From an uncultured Ruminococcus sp. (lineage in GTDB: Bacteria; Bacillota; Clostridia; Oscillospirales; Acutalibacteraceae), in assembly GCA_905234305.1 (NCBI GenBank), contig CAJOHT010000003.1:17925-25683 (forward strand): a stretch of 7,759 bases of DNA, read 5' to 3'. Position numbers and translations under genes: made by a program. Below the pieces are notes generated by a model that searched no databases, had not been told where the DNA came from, and worked only from the letters and a program-made list of their open reading frames with translations. This document shows positions 5,864 through 7,759 of this stretch, piece by piece. Position 1 is the stretch's first letter; the number at the start of each line of letters is the position of its first letter.

Positions 5864-7651
5864 ATGGCAGAATTTATGACAGGTCTTAAAAGAACCGATA
5901 TGTGCGGAGATTTAAGAAGCTCCGATATAGGCAGGGAAGTTACTCTGTTCGGCTGGGTTCAGCGTCAGCGCGATTTAGGCCAGCTTATATTTATTGATTT
6001 GCGCGACCGTACGGGAATTGTACAGCTCGCGTTCTCGGACTCTACCGATAAGGAAGTTTTTGAGAAAGCGGCTTCCTGCCGCAGCGAATTCGTACTCGGA
6101 GTTAAGGGTATGGTTGCCGAAAGAAGCGCAAAAACCGATAAAATCCCCACGGGCGATATCGAAATCCTCGTTACCGAGCTTCGCGTTCTCTCAAAGGCTC
6201 AGACTCCTCCGTTTGAAATCCTCGACGAAACTAAAACGGGCGAAGAACTTCGCTTAAAATACCGTTATCTCGACTTGCGCCGTAAACCCTTGCAGGATAA
6301 TCTTATAATGCGCAGCAAAATCGCTAAGGTTGCGCGCGACTATTTCTATGAGAACGGCTTTATCGAGATTGAAACCCCTATGATGATAAAATCGACTCCC
6401 GAGGGCGCGCGTGATTATCTCGTACCGTCGAGAATACATAAGGGCAAATTCTACGCGCTTCCCCAGTCGCCTCAGATTTATAAGCAGCTTTTAATGCTTT
6501 CGGGCTTTGACCGTTATATCCAGCTTGCGCGCTGTTTCCGCGACGAAGATTTAAGAGCCGACCGCCAGCCCGAGTTTACCCAAATCGATATGGAACTCAG
6601 CTTCGCCGATATGGACGAGATTATGGATATAAACGAAGGCTTATTTGTAAGATTGTTTGAGGAGGTTCTCGGCGAGAAGCTGGAAACTCCGTTTACTAAG
6701 ATGAGCTACGACGAGGCGATGAACCGCTTCGGTTCCGATAAGCCCGACGTTCGTTTCGGTATGGAGCTTCAGGATATTTCCGAGCTGGTTAAGGACAGCG
6801 AGTTCGGCGTATTCAGTAATCCGATTAAAGCGGGCGGAAGCGTACGCTGTATCGTAGCTAAGGACGCGGCTAAGGTTTATACGCGTAAGGAAATAGATAA
6901 ACTGACCGAGTATGTGCGCGGAATAGGCGCTAAGGGACTCGCGTTTGTACGCTGGGTAGAGGACGAGCCGTCCTGTTCATTTAAGAAATTTATGAAGGAC
7001 GGCGAGCTTGAGAGCATTCTTAATAAGGTAGGAGCTGAAAAAGGCGATGTTGTACTTATCGTAGCCGATAAAAACAGCGTTACTCTGCCCGTACTCGGAG
7101 CGCTCCGCTTAGTTGTTGCCGAGAGGCTCGGTATTATTCCCGATGAGTTTAAGTTTGTATGGATAGTAGATTTCCCGTTCTTTGAATTTGACGAGGAAAG
7201 CGGCGAATGGATAGCGATGCACCATCCGTTCACTATGCCGCGTGAGGACTGTCTTAAATACCTAGACAGCGAGGAGGATAAAGGCAAGGTTTACGCTAAA
7301 GCATACGACCTTACATTAAACGGAACGGAATTAAGCTCAGGCTCAATCCGTATTACCGACTATGAGCTTCAGCAAAAGATGTTCCGCGCGCTTAAGATGA
7401 CCGACGAGGAGATTGAAGCTAAGTTCGGATTCCTTGTAGAGGCGTATAAATACGGCGCTCCGCCCCACGGCGGAATGGGTATCGGGCTTGACCGCGTAAC
7501 TATGCTTCTCTGTAAATCGGACAGCTTAAGGGATGTTACTGCGTTCCCGAAGGTTCAGAACGCGTCCGAGCTTATGAGCAGCTGTCCGTCCGAGGTTGAC
7601 GGCGAGAGTCTTGAGGTTTTAGGCTTAAGTATAGATAAAATCGAAGATTAA
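5864..7651 (+). CDS. aspS: Aspartyl-tRNA synthetase (AspRS), bacterial type
   Basis: AspRS is a class IIb synthetase that charges tRNA-Asp. From ATG 5864 it has 595 residues, the usual bacterial length. Domains in order: N-terminal OB-fold anticodon-binding domain (about 8-115; RDLGQLIFIDLRDR), motif 1 (FIEIETPMM, 166-174), motif 2 (CFRDED, R226, then QPEFTQID), the bacterial GAD insertion (about 290-405), and motif 3 (GGMGIGLDR, R544). The residue after RD in the OB-fold is Leu38, as in enzymes that discriminate tRNA-Asp from tRNA-Asn. The start is uncertain. ATG 5864 begins like the family (MAEFMTGLKRT) but sits 13 bases from GGAAAGGA. ATG 5852 is too close to it, and GTG 5837 has no ribosome site. 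It follows hisS after 91 bases that hold an RBS-hiding hairpin. Confidence 0.95.
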   Translation: MAEFMTGLKRTDMCGDLRSSDIGREVTLFGWVQRQRDLGQLIFIDLRDRTGIVQLAFSDSTDKEVFEKAASCRSEFVLGVKGMVAERSAKTDKIPTGDIEILVTELRVLSKAQTPPFEILDETKTGEELRLKYRYLDLRRKPLQDNLIMRSKIAKVARDYFYENGFIEIETPMMIKSTPEGARDYLVPSRIHKGKFYALPQSPQIYKQLLMLSGFDRYIQLARCFRDEDLRADRQPEFTQIDMELSFADMDEIMDINEGLFVRLFEEVLGEKLETPFTKMSYDEAMNRFGSDKPDVRFGMELQDISELVKDSEFGVFSNPIKAGGSVRCIVAKDAAKVYTRKEIDKLTEYVRGIGAKGLAFVRWVEDEPSCSFKKFMKDGELESILNKVGAEKGDVVLIVADKNSVTLPVLGALRLVVAERLGIIPDEFKFVWIVDFPFFEFDEESGEWIAMHHPFTMPREDCLKYLDSEEDKGKVYAKAYDLTLNGTELSSGSIRITDYELQQKMFRALKMTDEEIEAKFGFLVEAYKYGAPPHGGMGIGLDRVTMLLCKSDSLRDVTAFPKVQNASELMSSCPSEVDGESLEVLGLSIDKIED

Positions 7652-7665
7652 AACATAAATATCAT

Positions 7666-7689
7666 AACCACCCGTCAAACGGGTGGTTT
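7666..7689 (+). terminator. Likely terminator after aspS
   Basis: A perfect 10-bp stem, AACCACCCGT (7666-7675) and ACGGGTGGTT (7679-7688), with a 3-base CAA loop ends in TTT. It lies 14 bases after the aspS stop. The T-run is short, so termination may be partial. It is also the first of three hairpins in a row and may belong to a repeat element. Confidence 0.55.
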
Positions 7690-7759
7690 GCTCGTGGGCT
7701 ATAAGCCCCGTTACCAACCCGCGTCTCAAGGCGCGGGCTTTCACTTTGTTCAAGCCTTA
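7666..7759. repeat. Three-hairpin module, possibly an IS200/IS605-like end or dispersed repeat (cut by window edge)
   Basis: Three stems follow one another: 7666-7688 (10 bp, CAA loop), 7696-7708 (GGGCT-ATA-AGCCC, extendable by two pairs with a bulged T), and 7718-7737 (CCCGCGTC-TCAA-GGCGCGGG, 8 bp with one wobble). The tail TTTCACTTTGTTCAAGCCTTA runs to the edge. Strings of hairpins, with a TTAC-like site near, are typical of the subterminal DNA of IS200/IS605 elements and of their guide-like RNAs. No transposase is visible, so the assignment rests on structure and general resemblance only. Confidence 0.4.

Noticed and set aside
6877..7287. Antisense open frame opposite aspS
   Set aside because: Fully opposite the conserved aspS GAD and catalytic domains; Ser-rich low-complexity shadow translation without a start signal.

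Overview
The window looks like chromosomal DNA from an anaerobic Firmicute of class Clostridia, probably a Ruminococcaceae/Oscillospiraceae-type gut organism. This is inferred from the rnf gene order D-G-E-A-B, a long multi-cluster RnfB, Gram-positive-style GGAGG ribosome binding sites, a minD-mgsA pair and a hisS-aspS pair. All genes lie on the + strand and nearly all are housekeeping. No CRISPR array, prophage, tRNA or rRNA was seen.

Bases 1-2901 hold the distal part of an rnf operon: the end of rnfD, then rnfG, rnfE, rnfA and rnfB, overlapping or tightly spaced, closed by a strong Rho-independent terminator. Rnf is a membrane complex that moves electrons from ferredoxin to NAD+ and pumps Na+ or H+. 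RnfB takes in electrons through Fe-S clusters, RnfA and RnfE hold an intramembrane iron site, and RnfD and RnfG carry covalent flavin. rnfA is frameshifted near its 3' end: the family's last transmembrane segment is present, but in another frame.

Bases 2902-4276 hold an apparent extended -10 promoter, a MinD-like ATPase, methylglyoxal synthase (mgsA) and a terminator. In many Clostridia these genes sit in an mre-min-rodA-mgsA cluster, so the pair may be a remnant of it. The MinD lacks the usual C-terminal membrane-targeting helix. MgsA carries Asn at two usually conserved active-site positions.

Bases 4277-4461 are a non-coding leader of unknown nature with no recognisable T-box. Bases 4462-7651 are hisS and aspS, for histidyl- and aspartyl-tRNA synthetase. 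Between them lies a 14-bp hairpin whose 3' arm contains the aspS Shine-Dalgarno sequence. A second, mutually exclusive hairpin can form with its 5' arm, so this may be a translational switch.

The last ~95 bases hold three consecutive hairpins. The first probably ends aspS transcription; the set resembles the structured end of an IS200/IS605-type element or another dispersed repeat, cut by the window edge. The most interesting observations are the aspS leader, the rnfA frameshift and this terminal hairpin module. I found no clear new multi-gene system.
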